A DNA stretch of 64,000 nucleotides from positions 1 to 64,000 of the forward strand of contig NZ_JAERIS010000006.1 of NCBI RefSeq assembly GCF_017979425.1, read 5' to 3'. The notes below the pieces were generated by a model. That model was given only the letters and a program-made list of their open reading frames with translations, was not told the DNA's origin and searched no databases. The DNA is from Helicobacter salomonis. GTDB taxonomy: Bacteria; Campylobacterota; Campylobacteria; Campylobacterales; Helicobacteraceae. Below, in pieces: positions 8,106 to 18,580 of this stretch. Position numbers and translations under genes: made by a program. How positions within the stretch are numbered: position 1 is the stretch's first letter; each line of letters starts with the position of its first letter.

Positions 8106-10516
8106 CGCAACACAAAATTTACCAACTTATCGGGTACAATCACTTCCTTAAGAATTTGTTTACCCTCTAACCATTTTTGCACCTGCTCTTTGGCTTGGGC
8201 CACAAGGGCATCGCGATCTAAATCCTTATCCACAACCACACTCGCGCGTTTTTTACCATTGATGCTAATAGCAATCTCAATCTTTTCTTGTTCTAAAGCT
8301 TGTGAATCTACTTCTTGGGATTTGAAATTTTGGCATTTAAAGAGTCGCTGGGCGACTTCTGAGCACACATGGGGAATGATGGGCTCTAAGATGTGGGTTA
8401 AAATGTAGTAGGCTTCGCTCCAAAGGGCAGGGTTAGTGGTTTTTTCTAACGCATTGAGGGCTTCCATACATGCAGCAATAAGGGTGTTAAAGGGGTAACC
8501 GGGTTGTTTTTTCTCAAAGATGGCATGGCATTTTTGCAAAGCTAAATGCACTTTTTGGCGTGCCTGCTTTTCTGCGGGGTTGAGATTTTCTAACTTGGGG
8601 GGGTGATCGCAGGGTGAAGCTAAAAAGGATTTCTCATAAAAGCGTTTGAGAAAGCGGGCTGCACCCTCTAGGGCTTTGTCATTCCAATCGAGTTCTTTAC
8701 TAGGCGGAGCGACAAAGTGGATGTAAAGCCGCGCGATGTCTGCGCCATACTTTTCTAAAATCTCTTGGGGGCTCACCACATTCCCCTTAGATTTACTCAT
8801 TTTAGCTCCATTTTTAAGCACCATGCCCTGTGTGGTTAGACATGTAAAGGGTTCATCTAGGCGCAAATAGCCCAAATCGCGCAAGACCTTAGTAAAAAAG
8901 CGCGCATACAGCAGGTGCAAGATCGCATGCTCCACCCCGCCGATGTATTCATCTACACCCAGCCAGTAGGCGAGTGCTTGGGGTTCAAAGGCTTGCGTGT
9001 CCCAGAGTTCTTTAGGCGTGGCGTAGCGCAAGAAATACCAGCTGGATTGGAAAAAGGTATCCATGGTGTCGCTCTCTCTTTGAGCGGGGCGATCGCACAT
9101 AGGGCATGAACATGCCTTGAAAGTTAAGTGCTTTTCTAAGGGATTGCCTTCTCCATCAATCTGCACATCTTCAGGGAGTAAGATAGGCAGGTTTTCTAGC
9201 TTTTCTGGCACAAGACCGCAGTGTTCGCAGCGCACCATTGGGATGAGCGCACCCCAGTAGCGTTGGCGACTAATGCCCCAATCCTGCAGGCGATAATGGG
9301 TGATGCGCTGCCCCAAATCCTGTCCTTCAAAAAGATCGCTTAATTTTTCGCGCGCTTGAGCGGGGGTGAGTCCGTTGTAGGTATCGCTGTGTTCTAAAAC
9401 TCCCTCTTCGTTGATGACTTGTTTGATAGGGATATTTAAAAGCGTGGCGAATTCGTGGTCGCGGCTATCATGAGCAGGCACACCCATGAGCGCCCCGCTT
9501 CCATAACTCTCTAGCACGAAATTAGCCACATAAATAGGGATGGGCTCTTGGCTTAAGGGGTGCAGGGCTTGCAAGGGCAATAACACCCCCTTTTTCTCTA
9601 AAGCGCGTGCGCGCGCAGAAGTGTTTTGCATCTCTACAATGGCTTGCTGACTGGCAGGGTCTACATGTTTTCCTTTTAAAAGCGCGCCCACAATGGGATG
9701 CCCGGGGGCTAGGGCGATAAAGGTAACCCCATAAATGGTGTCAATACGGGTGGTGAAGACCTCGATTTGGTGGTATTGGTCTTTTAAGAGAGCAATGCTC
9801 TTAGGGGCTAGATTGAAGTGGAAAGCAAGACCTTGGGATTTGCCAATCCAGTTTTCCTGCATGCGCAAGACTTGGCTGGGCCAATACCCCTCTAGGGTTT
9901 TGAGTTCTGCTAAGAGTTCTTCGGCGTATTTTGTGATTTTTAAGTAGTATTGGGGCATCTGCTTTTGCACCACAGGAGTATCACAGCGCCAGCATCTCCC
10001 CTCGATAACCTGCTCGTTAGCTAGAACGGTTTTATCCTTAGGACACCAATTTAGCCACGCCTCTTTTTGATAGACCAAACCTTTTTTATACATTTCGATA
10101 AAAAAGCCCTGCTCAATCTTAGTGTAATGGGGATCGCAGGTGGCGAACTCTCGTGCTTGAGAAAAGGAAAAGCCCAATGCCTGAAATTCCTCGCGCATTT
10201 TAGCGATATTCTCATAAGTCCATTTCTTAGGGTGCACACCATATTGAATGGCTGCATTTTCTGCGGGCATACCAAAGGCGTCAAAGCCCATCGGGTGCAA
10301 AACATTATAACCCACTTGGCGGTAATAACGCGCGAGTGCGTCCCCGATGGCGTAATTGCGCACATGTCCCATGTGAATCGCCCCGCTGGGATAGGGGAAC
10401 ATGCTTAAAATATACTTTTTGGGTTTTGTTAAATCCTTAAGGGGCTCAAACACCCCGCTCCGAGTCCAAATTGCCTGCCATTTTTGCTCTATGCTGTGTG
10501 CGTTGTAGTGTTGCAT
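8102..10516 (-). CDS. leuS: Leucyl-tRNA synthetase
   Basis: The 804-residue class I enzyme charges tRNA-Leu. It has the HIGH-type motif in YPSGAIHMGHVRNY (residues about 42-55), an editing domain (around TRIDTIYGVTFIALAPGHP), a zinc-type CPMC/CEHC pair in the inserted modules, and the KMSKS motif in GAKMSKSKGN, followed by the anticodon-binding C-terminus. The ATG overlaps the stop of the upstream membrane-protein gene (TAATG), so the two are co-translated. Confidence 0.97.
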   Translation of the reverse strand: MQHYNAHSIEQKWQAIWTRSGVFEPLKDLTKPKKYILSMFPYPSGAIHMGHVRNYAIGDALARYYRQVGYNVLHPMGFDAFGMPAENAAIQYGVHPKKWTYENIAKMREEFQALGFSFSQAREFATCDPHYTKIEQGFFIEMYKKGLVYQKEAWLNWCPKDKTVLANEQVIEGRCWRCDTPVVQKQMPQYYLKITKYAEELLAELKTLEGYWPSQVLRMQENWIGKSQGLAFHFNLAPKSIALLKDQYHQIEVFTTRIDTIYGVTFIALAPGHPIVGALLKGKHVDPASQQAIVEMQNTSARARALEKKGVLLPLQALHPLSQEPIPIYVANFVLESYGSGALMGVPAHDSRDHEFATLLNIPIKQVINEEGVLEHSDTYNGLTPAQAREKLSDLFEGQDLGQRITHYRLQDWGISRQRYWGALIPMVRCEHCGLVPEKLENLPILLPEDVQIDGEGNPLEKHLTFKACSCPMCDRPAQRESDTMDTFFQSSWYFLRYATPKELWDTQAFEPQALAYWLGVDEYIGGVEHAILHLLYARFFTKVLRDLGYLRLDEPFTCLTTQGMVLKNGAKMSKSKGNVVSPQEILEKYGADIARLYIHFVAPPSKELDWNDKALEGAARFLKRFYEKSFLASPCDHPPKLENLNPAEKQARQKVHLALQKCHAIFEKKQPGYPFNTLIAACMEALNALEKTTNPALWSEAYYILTHILEPIIPHVCSEVAQRLFKCQNFKSQEVDSQALEQEKIEIAISINGKKRASVVVDKDLDRDALVAQAKEQVQKWLEGKQILKEVIVPDKLVNFVLR

Positions 10517-10857
10517 TAATACTCCGTATCCATGTTTTTAGTGCCATCGATGATAATCAAAATTAAACAAAAAACATTGCTCAAAAGTGCGCCAACCATG
10601 AGGGTGTAGGTGAAAATAGAATTATTGAGAATTTGCAAAAAGATAAAGGCGGGGATGAGGTGCAAAAGGGCAGAAATCGATCCTCCTAAGAGTTCGGAGG
10701 CGAATTGTTTTTGCACTCCAATTTTAAGCGTAGTGGTGATGAGATTGAGTGCGAGGGCAACAAATAAGACAACCACATTGGGTTCGTACAAAAAACCCGC
10801 TACTGAAGTGGTGCTCCCCAAGCTAAAGATCACAAAGGCGACACGACCCCAGTCCAT
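10516..10857 (-). CDS. DUF6394-type small membrane protein
   Basis: The 113-residue protein has four predicted membrane segments and no catalytic motif. It belongs to a conserved campylobacterial family placed between secF and leuS (HP1548 in H. pylori; DUF6394 as I recall). Function is unknown. Its fixed position in the Sec operon suggests a link with membrane protein handling, but that is inference only. A Shine-Dalgarno-like AAGGAG stands just ahead of the ATG. Confidence 0.75.
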   Translation of the reverse strand: MDWGRVAFVIFSLGSTTSVAGFLYEPNVVVLFVALALNLITTTLKIGVQKQFASELLGGSISALLHLIPAFIFLQILNNSIFTYTLMVGALLSNVFCLILIIIDGTKNMDTEY

Positions 10858-10870
10858 GTTTCTCCTTTAG

Positions 10871-11842
10871 CTAGACACGCCCGTGCTCGTAAAGTTGGCG
10901 CAGGCGTTCCTTTTCCTGTTTGCGTTTGAGTTTTTTGAGTTCTTTGTCATGGTACTTGCCTAGATCAAAGCCTAGCAACACGGCGAGTTTAGGCGCAATA
11001 AAAATTGAGCTATAAGTCCCTACAATCGTGCCCACCAACATGGGTAGAGAAAAGCCCACTAAGATTTTAGAGCCAAAGAAGTAAAGCACTACCAAGACGA
11101 AAAACACCGTGAGCGAAGTTAATAGGGTGCGGCTTAGGGTGTTGGAAATCGCTTGGTTGATGAGAGTATTCAAGTCCTGCTGTTTGCGTGCGAGCATGCC
11201 CTCACGGATTCGATCAAAAATAATGATCGTATCGTTGATCGAATAACCTAACAAAGTCAAGAGCGCGGCGATCACCTCTAAATTGAGATCAATATTAAAC
11301 ACAATGACACTCACCGCTGTTACCAGAGTGTCATGGGCTAAAGCCAGCACACCCGCTAGGGCAAAACGCCACTCATAGCGAAAACTCACATAGATCATCA
11401 TCGCAATGATGGCTAGAACTAGCGATAAGACTCCCTTTTCTTTGAGCTCACTTCCCACTCTAGGCCCTACGCTGTCTAACTTGCGGATTTCGAACTTGCC
11501 TAAAGGATTGAGTAATTGGCTAATTTGCACGCCTAAATCTTGTTGAGTGCCCTGCTGGGTGGCTAAAAGAGGGATTTTAATCACCATTTCTTCAGGCGCA
11601 CCAAATTCGCTCACCTGCACGCCCTTAAACTGGGTAGCCACCACCTCGCGCACCTTAGCCACGCTGACTACCTTTTCAAAGCGCACCTGCACCACACTCC
11701 CCCCAGAAAAATCCACCCCTAAATTAAACCCCTTGAAGAAGATCAAAAACACACAGACGAGCACGAGCACGCCCGAAAGAGGCAGGGTAAAACGGGCATA
11801 GCCCATAAAATCCAAAACCCGAACCCGCTTAAAGAGTTCCAT
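10871..11842 (-). CDS. secF: Protein translocase subunit SecF
   Basis: The 323-residue inner-membrane protein has the SecF signature: a first membrane helix, [14 protein letters not shown] (residues about 42-55) at the start of the periplasmic domain, then five further membrane segments with [14 protein letters not shown]. With SecD and YajC it uses the proton gradient to help SecYEG release exported proteins. Its start overlaps the end of secD by 14 bases. Confidence 0.96.
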   Translation of the reverse strand: MELFKRVRVLDFMGYARFTLPLSGVLVLVCVFLIFFKGFNLGVDFSGGSVVQVRFEKVVSVAKVREVVATQFKGVQVSEFGAPEEMVIKIPLLATQQGTQQDLGVQISQLLNPLGKFEIRKLDSVGPRVGSELKEKGVLSLVLAIIAMMIYVSFRYEWRFALAGVLALAHDTLVTAVSVIVFNIDLNLEVIAALLTLLGYSINDTIIIFDRIREGMLARKQQDLNTLINQAISNTLSRTLLTSLTVFFVLVVLYFFGSKILVGFSLPMLVGTIVGTYSSIFIAPKLAVLLGFDLGKYHDKELKKLKRKQEKERLRQLYEHGRV

Positions 11843-13454
11843 GTGTAACCTTTTTAGAAGGTTTAGAATGGGTATTTAAGCTAATCCCAAACCAAAAATA
11901 AAGCCCCTTCTTTTTGGAAAGTTTGTGGGCAATGGCTTGGTAAAAGCCCTGTGTGCCAATGATGGCGGTTAAAATAGAGGCTAGAATCCCAATGCCTGTG
12001 GTGAGCGCAAAGCCCTTAATCGAGCCCGTGCCATATGCATAGAGTAAAAAGGAAGCGATTAAAGAGGTGAGATTGGAGTCAAAAATCGCCCTTGAAGCGT
12101 TGGCATAACCTGAATGCAAGGCCTGCACCACGCTTTCATTGCCCCTAAGCCCTTCGCGGATTCGCTCATTGATGATGATATTAGCGTCCACTGCCATACC
12201 CACAGTGAGCACAATCCCTGCCATGCCTGGCAGAGTCAAGGTTGCCCCAAAGAGCGCCATCACGGCGATAATCAAAAACAAATTCACCACCAACGCCACG
12301 CTGGCAATCACCCCTGCCATCGCATAGTAGAAAATCATAAAGGCGATGACTAGAATAAACGCCCCTGCTAGGGCAATCAGAGAAGTGCGGATGCTATCTG
12401 CTCCTAAACTCGGTCCAATAATGCGCTTTTCTAGCACACTGATGGGCGCGCGCAAAGACCCGCTTCTAAGCGTGATAGCCAAGTCACTGGCCTGCTCCAC
12501 GCTAAAGCTCCCACTAATCTGCCCGCTTCCCCCCCCAATGCGCTCACGGATATAGGGAGCAGAATAGACCTTATTGTCTAAGACCACCGCCATGCGTTTG
12601 CCCACATTGCTCCCTGAAAAATCCCCAAAGATTTTAGCTCCCCTTGAATCTAAACTAAAACTCACCACGGGTTGGTTGTTGTTATCATAGGCTACTTGTG
12701 CGTCGGTGAGCATTTCTCCATCTAAAATAGGGATTGCCCTCAAGAGCAATTTACCCTGCCCCCCACTCTGGGGCGCATAGGGCAAGGCCACATCACCTAG
12801 TTTATGGATTTCCTCTGGGCTGAGTTCAGCTAGATAGGGGTTCTTTTCCTCATCAACTGCCATCATCTGTAAATGGGCAGATTTGGTGATCAAGTCTTTA
12901 GCCCGCTGTTCTTCAGCCAAGGTCTTAATCCCGGGTAATTGCACCAGGATCGCGTCCCTACCCTGCTGGAGCACAGTGGGTTCGGCTAATCCGAATTGAT
13001 CAAGGCGGTTTCTAATCGTGCTAATGACTTGCAAAAGAGTTTGATACTGAAAATCTTGAGCCTTTTCAGCGCTCAAAGAAAGAGTATAATGTTCTTGAGC
13101 GTGATCGACCTGTACGCCCTCCTTGCTAAAATCCTCCAAAATTTTGTTTAAGGCTTTGGCTTCATCGGGGTCTAGTAGATCAAACTCCACCCCTCGCAGA
13201 GAGGATTGCAGGTCTTTCACCAAGATATTCTGTGCCTTAAAGGCGTAGTCTAACGAGGTAGCCATAGAAGTGTACTTATTCTTGAGCGCCTCTTCGATCT
13301 GCACCCCTAGCAATAAGCTCAACCCCCCCCTTAGGTCTAAACCTAGAGTGATCTTAGGTCCCTTAGTTTGTAACAGGCTAGGCAAAGAAAGTCCCACGCC
13401 AAAGACAAGCGCGATCACAAAGATCAGCAAACGCGCATTAAACACCCGCCCCAA
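11829..13454 (-). CDS. secD: Protein translocase subunit SecD
   Basis: The 541-residue product has SecD order: an N-terminal helix, the [14 protein letters not shown] motif (residues about 36-49), a large periplasmic domain ending near [12 protein letters not shown], and a C-terminal membrane bundle with [17 protein letters not shown]. It sits between yajC and secF. Two 8-base G tracts on the coding strand (complement of 13323-13330 and 12529-12536) fall at Gly-Gly codons; either would break the gene if it slipped. Confidence 0.96.
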   Translation of the reverse strand: MGRVFNARLLIFVIALVFGVGLSLPSLLQTKGPKITLGLDLRGGLSLLLGVQIEEALKNKYTSMATSLDYAFKAQNILVKDLQSSLRGVEFDLLDPDEAKALNKILEDFSKEGVQVDHAQEHYTLSLSAEKAQDFQYQTLLQVISTIRNRLDQFGLAEPTVLQQGRDAILVQLPGIKTLAEEQRAKDLITKSAHLQMMAVDEEKNPYLAELSPEEIHKLGDVALPYAPQSGGQGKLLLRAIPILDGEMLTDAQVAYDNNNQPVVSFSLDSRGAKIFGDFSGSNVGKRMAVVLDNKVYSAPYIRERIGGGSGQISGSFSVEQASDLAITLRSGSLRAPISVLEKRIIGPSLGADSIRTSLIALAGAFILVIAFMIFYYAMAGVIASVALVVNLFLIIAVMALFGATLTLPGMAGIVLTVGMAVDANIIINERIREGLRGNESVVQALHSGYANASRAIFDSNLTSLIASFLLYAYGTGSIKGFALTTGIGILASILTAIIGTQGFYQAIAHKLSKKKGLYFWFGISLNTHSKPSKKVTHGTL

Positions 13455-13457
13455 AGA

Positions 13458-13772
13458 CTACTGTGCCTCTTTCTTCAAAGAAACAGAGTTATTTGCGCTT
13501 TCTTCATCCAACTTATAAGCCACATAATTTTTTGCTAACTTGACTTCTAACCCCTCATTCAAACGCACTTTAAAGAAATTGGCCTCAGGTTTGATCACCT
13601 CACAGATGAGCCCTCCCTGAGAGACAATTTTATCTCCCTTTTGCAAGCCCTCCAACATTTCCTTATGTTTCTTAGCCTGCACGCGTTGAGGGCGAATAAT
13701 GAGGAAGTAAAAAATCGCAAAGAGCACCAAGAGGGGTAAAATGGAGGTCAGGATTTCCTTAGTTTGGTTCAT
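13458..13772 (-). CDS. yajC: Preprotein translocase accessory subunit YajC
   Basis: The 104-residue protein has one N-terminal membrane helix followed by the family motif FYFLIIRPQRVQAKKHKEM and a small soluble beta domain with GDKIVSQGGLICEV. It is the first gene of the yajC-secD-secF unit, four bases ahead of secD. A good -10 box lies just upstream. Confidence 0.95.
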   Translation of the reverse strand: MNQTKEILTSILPLLVLFAIFYFLIIRPQRVQAKKHKEMLEGLQKGDKIVSQGGLICEVIKPEANFFKVRLNEGLEVKLAKNYVAYKLDEESANNSVSLKKEAQ

Positions 13773-13802
13773 AAAACTTCCTTTTTGAGATTCAAAACTT
13801 CG

Positions 13803-13808
13803 ATTATA
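13803..13808 (-). promoter_or_regulatory. -10 box of the yajC-secDF promoter
   Basis: The minus strand reads TTACTATAATCG, a perfect TATAAT hexamer in a T/A-rich stretch, about 30 bases ahead of the yajC ATG. Helicobacter sigma-80 promoters depend mainly on this box. No clear -35 is needed or seen. It probably drives yajC through leuS and perhaps further. Confidence 0.6.
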
Positions 13809-13818
13809 GTAACTTTAC

Positions 13819-15141
13819 TTAAGGCTTGGCTTTAAGATTTATTCTTTTATGTGCGGCAACTAGATAGAGGGTGCCCAGTATACCTGAGATCAGCGAGGCT
13901 AATAAAATGGCAATCTTAGAGACTTCCATTGCATCCTTGCTGTCAAAGGCTAGATTAGCCATAAACATGGACATGGTAAATCCGATGCCCGCGAGCATGC
14001 CCGCTCCTAGAATCTGTCCCCAGCTCACCCCATCGGGGCGTTTAGCAATTTTAAGCTTTTCTGCCAAAAAAGTGATCCCCAAAATACCAATAGGTTTTCC
14101 TACCACCAGCCCTAAGATCACGCCCCATAAAATTTCATCGACCTTAAAATTCAAGTCTTGATTAATAGCTACCCCCGCATTAGCTAGCGCAAACAGAGGC
14201 ATGATGAAATACGCGCTATAAGGGTGCAGGGCGTGTTCCAAGCGCTCTAAAGGGCTTTGTAAATTTCTCGTGGCGTCTTGCAAGGTGTAGAGAATGTCGC
14301 GCTGGTCCTGGTCTAGGGGTTTATTGGTGCTGTGCGTCTTGGGGTTAAACGCGTTTTTAAAGCTCTCCATCATCGCGCCAAAACTGTGCAAAACCTGTTT
14401 GCGCTGTGTGATCTTAATGGGAATGGTGAAGGCGAGAGCTACACCCGCAATGGTAGCATGGATTCCGCTATTATATGTGGTGATCCACAATCCTACCCCC
14501 AAGAGTAAGTAAATCCACAAATAGCGCACCCCCAGTACATTTAACAAGATTAACGCCAATAAAATTCCCCCCGATCCAGCCAACCATGTCATGTATAAAT
14601 TAGAGCTATAAAAGATCGCAATCACGATAATTGCGCCTAAGTCATCCGCCACAGCTAGGGTAACTAAAAAAACTTTAAGCGCGGGGGGCACGCGTTTACC
14701 CAAGAGCAAAATCACCCCTAAGGCAAAGGCGATATCCGTAGCCATAGGAATCCCAAAGCCATGCGCACTGGCTGTATTAGCATTCAAGCTATGATAAATT
14801 AGCCCAGGGACAATCATACCTCCTAAAGCCGCGATCACGGGAAAGGCTGCCTTGGCAAATCCACAAAGCTCCCCATAGAGTACCTCGCGCTTGATCTCCA
14901 AGCCTACCAGGAGAAAAAACAAGGCCATGAGCACATCATCAATCCACTGATGGATGGAAAAACCAAAGAAAAATTCTCCTACATTAAAGCCTACTTTGGT
15001 GTGCCATAGCTCAAAATAATAGGTAGACAAGAAAGAATTAGCATAAATCATTGCCCACACGGCACTAATGAAGAGAAAAATCCCTCCAAAGGATTCACTC
15101 TTGATAAAGTCTAAAAAAAGATTCTTGCGCGGTTGAGTCAT
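13819..15141 (-). CDS. nhaA: Na+/H+ antiporter NhaA
   Basis: The 440-residue inner-membrane protein has about twelve helices and exchanges sodium for protons, giving salt and pH tolerance. The paired aspartates of the transport site are present in VTLAVADDLGAIIVI, and MATDIAFALGVILLLGKR is the family motif. A hydrophilic loop (about residues 245-300) is longer than in E. coli, as in other Helicobacter NhaA. It lies between addA and yajC as in H. pylori HP1552. Some 46 bases separate it from yajC, where the next promoter lies. Confidence 0.95.
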   Translation of the reverse strand: MTQPRKNLFLDFIKSESFGGIFLFISAVWAMIYANSFLSTYYFELWHTKVGFNVGEFFFGFSIHQWIDDVLMALFFLLVGLEIKREVLYGELCGFAKAAFPVIAALGGMIVPGLIYHSLNANTASAHGFGIPMATDIAFALGVILLLGKRVPPALKVFLVTLAVADDLGAIIVIAIFYSSNLYMTWLAGSGGILLALILLNVLGVRYLWIYLLLGVGLWITTYNSGIHATIAGVALAFTIPIKITQRKQVLHSFGAMMESFKNAFNPKTHSTNKPLDQDQRDILYTLQDATRNLQSPLERLEHALHPYSAYFIMPLFALANAGVAINQDLNFKVDEILWGVILGLVVGKPIGILGITFLAEKLKIAKRPDGVSWGQILGAGMLAGIGFTMSMFMANLAFDSKDAMEVSKIAILLASLISGILGTLYLVAAHKRINLKAKP

Positions 15142-15149
15142 CGCTGTCC

Positions 15150-17933
15150 TTATAGAGAGATGGGGCGCACCTGTACACCTGATTCAAGGGTATAGATGAG
15201 TGCCCCACTTACACGGTATTGGGCGTAAATGCGCCCCACACTCTCCTGGTAGCCTAAGACTTGTTGCTGGTGCATATGGGAGTAGGTAGACCCGCTTTTA
15301 TAGTCTAAAATCCACACATGTTTTTCTTGAGGATTACAGATGAGCATGTCCATACGCAACACGCTTTGATCGATTTTAAAAGAGAGTTCTACACTGAGTG
15401 CTCCGCGCTTTAAGAGTGCGTTAAAGGATTGTTCTTGTTGCAGGGCTTGCAAACGCTTGAGCACTTGGGAGGCTTCCACTCTCATAAAAGCAAAATGGTG
15501 TTGCAAGTAGGGTTGCAGCTGCACTAAGGCAATTCCATAGCCGTAATGGAGCTCTAGTGCCTTGTGCAAAGCTTGACCAAAACGCATGGCTAAATGCGCA
15601 TCAGAAGAGCTGGGGGTTTGCTTTTGCAAGTGATCACTCTGTCTGCCAAAGGCATGTTGATTTTCCAAAAGTGCGGGCGTGCTAGACTTGAGCTGGGGTG
15701 ATGGAGTGTGGGTTTGGGGCGCAATAGAACCCACTTGCCTCTCTTCCCAATTGAAGACACTCTTTTGTTGGTCTTGGATTACGATCAAGCTATGTTTGGC
15801 GCGTGTGCAGGCCACATAGAGGATATTTTGTTCCTCTCGGGTATTGCGCGCTTTGAGAGTATCTAAGGCTTTTGCATAATCTGAATCAAAGTGTTCTCTA
15901 CCTTTTTGTCGATAAAAAGGTCTAAGACGCTTTTGATCGTAGAGGGTGAAAAACTTAGAGTTGTCCGCTCTTTTACCTCCAAAAGGCTCGACGACAAGCA
16001 CATGTCCAAATTCCATGCCCTTGGACTTGTGAATGGTCATGATCTTGATCCCCTGCAATGCCGTATGGTTAAAGCCCGGCACCTCCTTTTCTAGCATTGT
16101 GATGAATTGCTCTATATCATACTGATTGAGTGAAAGTTCTAGCAGGTGACGCGCCGGATCGCTATAAAGTTTAAAGGTACGCATAATAGCTAATAGATAG
16201 GCACTAAGATTAGAGTCAAAAGAGGGGAGTTGTAGAGGTGTGTGCAGAGGTAGCCCTAAGAGTTTAGCCATGCAGGTGCTATGGTAGGGTTTATTCTGCT
16301 GGGGCGCTAGAGCATGCTTGAGGGCGTGCAGGAGAATTTTTACCTCTCTTTGGGCTAATAGACGCGCGTCTGTCTCGCTTATAAAAGCTACGCCCTGCAA
16401 AGGAGGTCGGGAGCTTTGGAGCATGAAATCTCTAATAGCGATCGCATCTTGGTTTTTGAAACACAGAATAGCGATTTCTTGGGGGGGAACTTTAGCCTCT
16501 AATAGGACGCATACCTCAGCACAGAGGGTTTCTAAGAGATCGTGCGTTTTACATACCTTGAGGAAACCCTCTTGGGCATTGGGGTGTGCTTTTTGCGCGC
16601 TGTATTGTTCCTTAAATTTTTCAGAAAAAGTGGCGTTGACAAAGTCCAGCACGGCTTTATCACTGCGGTAATTAGTATCTAGCTCCTTGCTTGCAAATTC
16701 CGCACACGCATGCACAAACAGATCGCTATAACTCCCCCTAAAGCCATAAATGCTCTGCTTGACATCGCCTACGAAAAACACGCTCCGATCTGCCAAATTC
16801 TGCCCCCTGCCCGCCTTGATCTCTGCAATCAGGGGTTCTAAAATTTGGTATTGCAACACGCTGGTGTCTTGAAACTCATCCACTAGAATATGACTAATGC
16901 GCCCATCAAGACGAAAATAGAAAAAATCCCTATCTACTAGATTTCCTGCCAAGAGGGCATGCGTTTTCAGGGCGATGGTGTTAAAGTCTAATTGTGTGGA
17001 GCTGTGCGTGTGGGTCGCATAGAGGTCTAAAAAATAGGCAACTTCTTGCAAGATCAAAACCTCTTGCAATTGGTAGTAAGAGATAATTTTCTCCTTAAGG
17101 GTTTCAAAATCAGGGTTGAGGTCCTCAAGCCCATACTTTTTAAAATAACAATAGTTTGCGCCTTCAACAATGGGCTTGGGAGAAGAGAGTAAAGCTTGCA
17201 GATTCGCACACTTGAGCGCGTCTTTACCCTTTTGAGTGGGGACTCGTTGCTGGATTTGTGCTTGGAGCGCGCGCACACACTCTAAGATTTCCTCTTCTAA
17301 GGCGGATAAATTGGGTGTGCTAGTCTGTGAAACTTGCATCTGCACGCCACTATAATAGAGGTCTAAAATAGACTTTAGGGCTTCTGTGGCACTGAAACTT
17401 TTACTAAAATCCAAAACATGCGCACAAAAACGCTTCAAACTCTCCCTATCTCTAGGTTTAAGGGCTTGGATAAAACTTAAAAGTTTCTCTTGAGGGTCTA
17501 AATCGCTCAACGCAAATTGCGCGCTCACTTCCACAAAATGGCTAAATTTGCGCAAAATCCTTTGGAAAAAGGCATCAATGGTCATGATCTGGGGCTTGTC
17601 CTGCATGAATTGTGCATGAATAGCAGGAATGCGAGGCGCGATAACACTTGGATCAAGCCCATAAGTGTCCTGCAAAGCCTGTACAAGGGCGGGGTTTTTA
17701 AATTCCATAGTATGGTCGCTTGCTACATTTGCACGCAATTCTTCAAGGGCTCTAAGCACGCGCAGCTGCATTTCAGCAGCGGCTTTGTTCGTGAAAGTGA
17801 TCGCCAAAATCTCATGCGCGCGCACTCCTTGTAAAAGAAGAGCCACATAGCGCAACACCAACGCAAAAGTTTTCCCGCTTCCTGCCGAAGCCCGCAACAC
17901 TAGATGGGGGTCTGTGTTCATGGATGTTTTCAT
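15150..17933 (-). CDS. addA: AddA-type RecB-like helicase-nuclease
   Basis: The 927-residue product has a UvrD/RecB superfamily 1 helicase region (Walker A LRASAGSGKTFALV near the N-terminus, DEAD-like box ILVDEFQDTSVLQYQ, and a C-terminal helicase motif with IMTIHKSKGMEF). It ends in a RecB-type nuclease domain with LDYKSGSTYSH. AddA works with AddB in double-strand break repair and recombination. The start is set at the ATG at 17933 (MKTSMNTDP), eight bases after the eda stop; the frame runs 24 codons further into eda without family support. AddB is not in this window. Confidence 0.9.
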   Translation of the reverse strand: MKTSMNTDPHLVLRASAGSGKTFALVLRYVALLLQGVRAHEILAITFTNKAAAEMQLRVLRALEELRANVASDHTMEFKNPALVQALQDTYGLDPSVIAPRIPAIHAQFMQDKPQIMTIDAFFQRILRKFSHFVEVSAQFALSDLDPQEKLLSFIQALKPRDRESLKRFCAHVLDFSKSFSATEALKSILDLYYSGVQMQVSQTSTPNLSALEEEILECVRALQAQIQQRVPTQKGKDALKCANLQALLSSPKPIVEGANYCYFKKYGLEDLNPDFETLKEKIISYYQLQEVLILQEVAYFLDLYATHTHSSTQLDFNTIALKTHALLAGNLVDRDFFYFRLDGRISHILVDEFQDTSVLQYQILEPLIAEIKAGRGQNLADRSVFFVGDVKQSIYGFRGSYSDLFVHACAEFASKELDTNYRSDKAVLDFVNATFSEKFKEQYSAQKAHPNAQEGFLKVCKTHDLLETLCAEVCVLLEAKVPPQEIAILCFKNQDAIAIRDFMLQSSRPPLQGVAFISETDARLLAQREVKILLHALKHALAPQQNKPYHSTCMAKLLGLPLHTPLQLPSFDSNLSAYLLAIMRTFKLYSDPARHLLELSLNQYDIEQFITMLEKEVPGFNHTALQGIKIMTIHKSKGMEFGHVLVVEPFGGKRADNSKFFTLYDQKRLRPFYRQKGREHFDSDYAKALDTLKARNTREEQNILYVACTRAKHSLIVIQDQQKSVFNWEERQVGSIAPQTHTPSPQLKSSTPALLENQHAFGRQSDHLQKQTPSSSDAHLAMRFGQALHKALELHYGYGIALVQLQPYLQHHFAFMRVEASQVLKRLQALQQEQSFNALLKRGALSVELSFKIDQSVLRMDMLICNPQEKHVWILDYKSGSTYSHMHQQQVLGYQESVGRIYAQYRVSGALIYTLESGVQVRPISL

Positions 17934-17940
17934 GCCGTCA

Positions 17941-18570
17941 TTATAGCAAACTCGCTTGCGCCACACTCTCTTTGGCAATTTGGGTGATTTGATCCCATTG
18001 GGCATGGGCTAGCAACTCTTTGGGAGTAAGCCATGAGCCCCCCACACAAGAAACATTATCTAGGGCTAGATAATTGTGCATATTCTCTAAACTGATTCCC
18101 CCAGTGGGGCAGAATTGCACTCCCTCAAAAGGCGCACTAAAGGATTTGAGCAATTTCACCCCCCCCACCGCTTCAGCTGGGAAGAGTTTTAACGCCTCAA
18201 AGCCATATTCTAAGGCTAACATCAATTCCCCCGCACTGGCTACCCCCGGAATAAGGGGAATATCCACACTCTTGGCTTCTTGTGCAAACTTGGCATTAAT
18301 CCCCGGGCTGATAGCAAAGCGCGCCCCTGCCTTTTTGACTTGCTCTAACATGGAAACATTTAGGATTGTGCCCGCGCCCACAATTGCCTCGGGGACTTCT
18401 TGGGCAATGCGCGCGATCCCCTCCAGCGCGCCCTGTGTGCGCAAAGTGATCTCTAAAATCTTAATCCCCCCTTTTAGAAGGGCTCGGGCTAGAGGCACGC
18501 CCTGCTTGGGGTCTTCAAGGGTGATCACAGGGATAAGTGGACCGGTATTTAAAATCTCTTTAGCTTGCAT
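17941..18570 (-). CDS. eda: KDPG aldolase (Entner-Doudoroff)
   Basis: The 209-residue enzyme splits 2-keto-3-deoxy-6-phosphogluconate into pyruvate and glyceraldehyde 3-phosphate. It has ILEITLRTQ with the catalytic Glu, the Schiff-base Lys in ALKLFPAEAVGG, and the phosphate loop FCPTGGIS. The start at 18570 (MQAKEILN) has an AAGGAG ribosome site; 15 further in-frame codons upstream are unlikely to be used. It follows edd by ten bases, so both are in one transcript, the last two steps of glucose breakdown. An 8-base G tract lies at the VGG codons (complement of 18159-18166). Confidence 0.95.
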   Translation of the reverse strand: MQAKEILNTGPLIPVITLEDPKQGVPLARALLKGGIKILEITLRTQGALEGIARIAQEVPEAIVGAGTILNVSMLEQVKKAGARFAISPGINAKFAQEAKSVDIPLIPGVASAGELMLALEYGFEALKLFPAEAVGGVKLLKSFSAPFEGVQFCPTGGISLENMHNYLALDNVSCVGGSWLTPKELLAHAQWDQITQIAKESVAQASLL

Positions 18571-18580
18571 GGTATTCTCC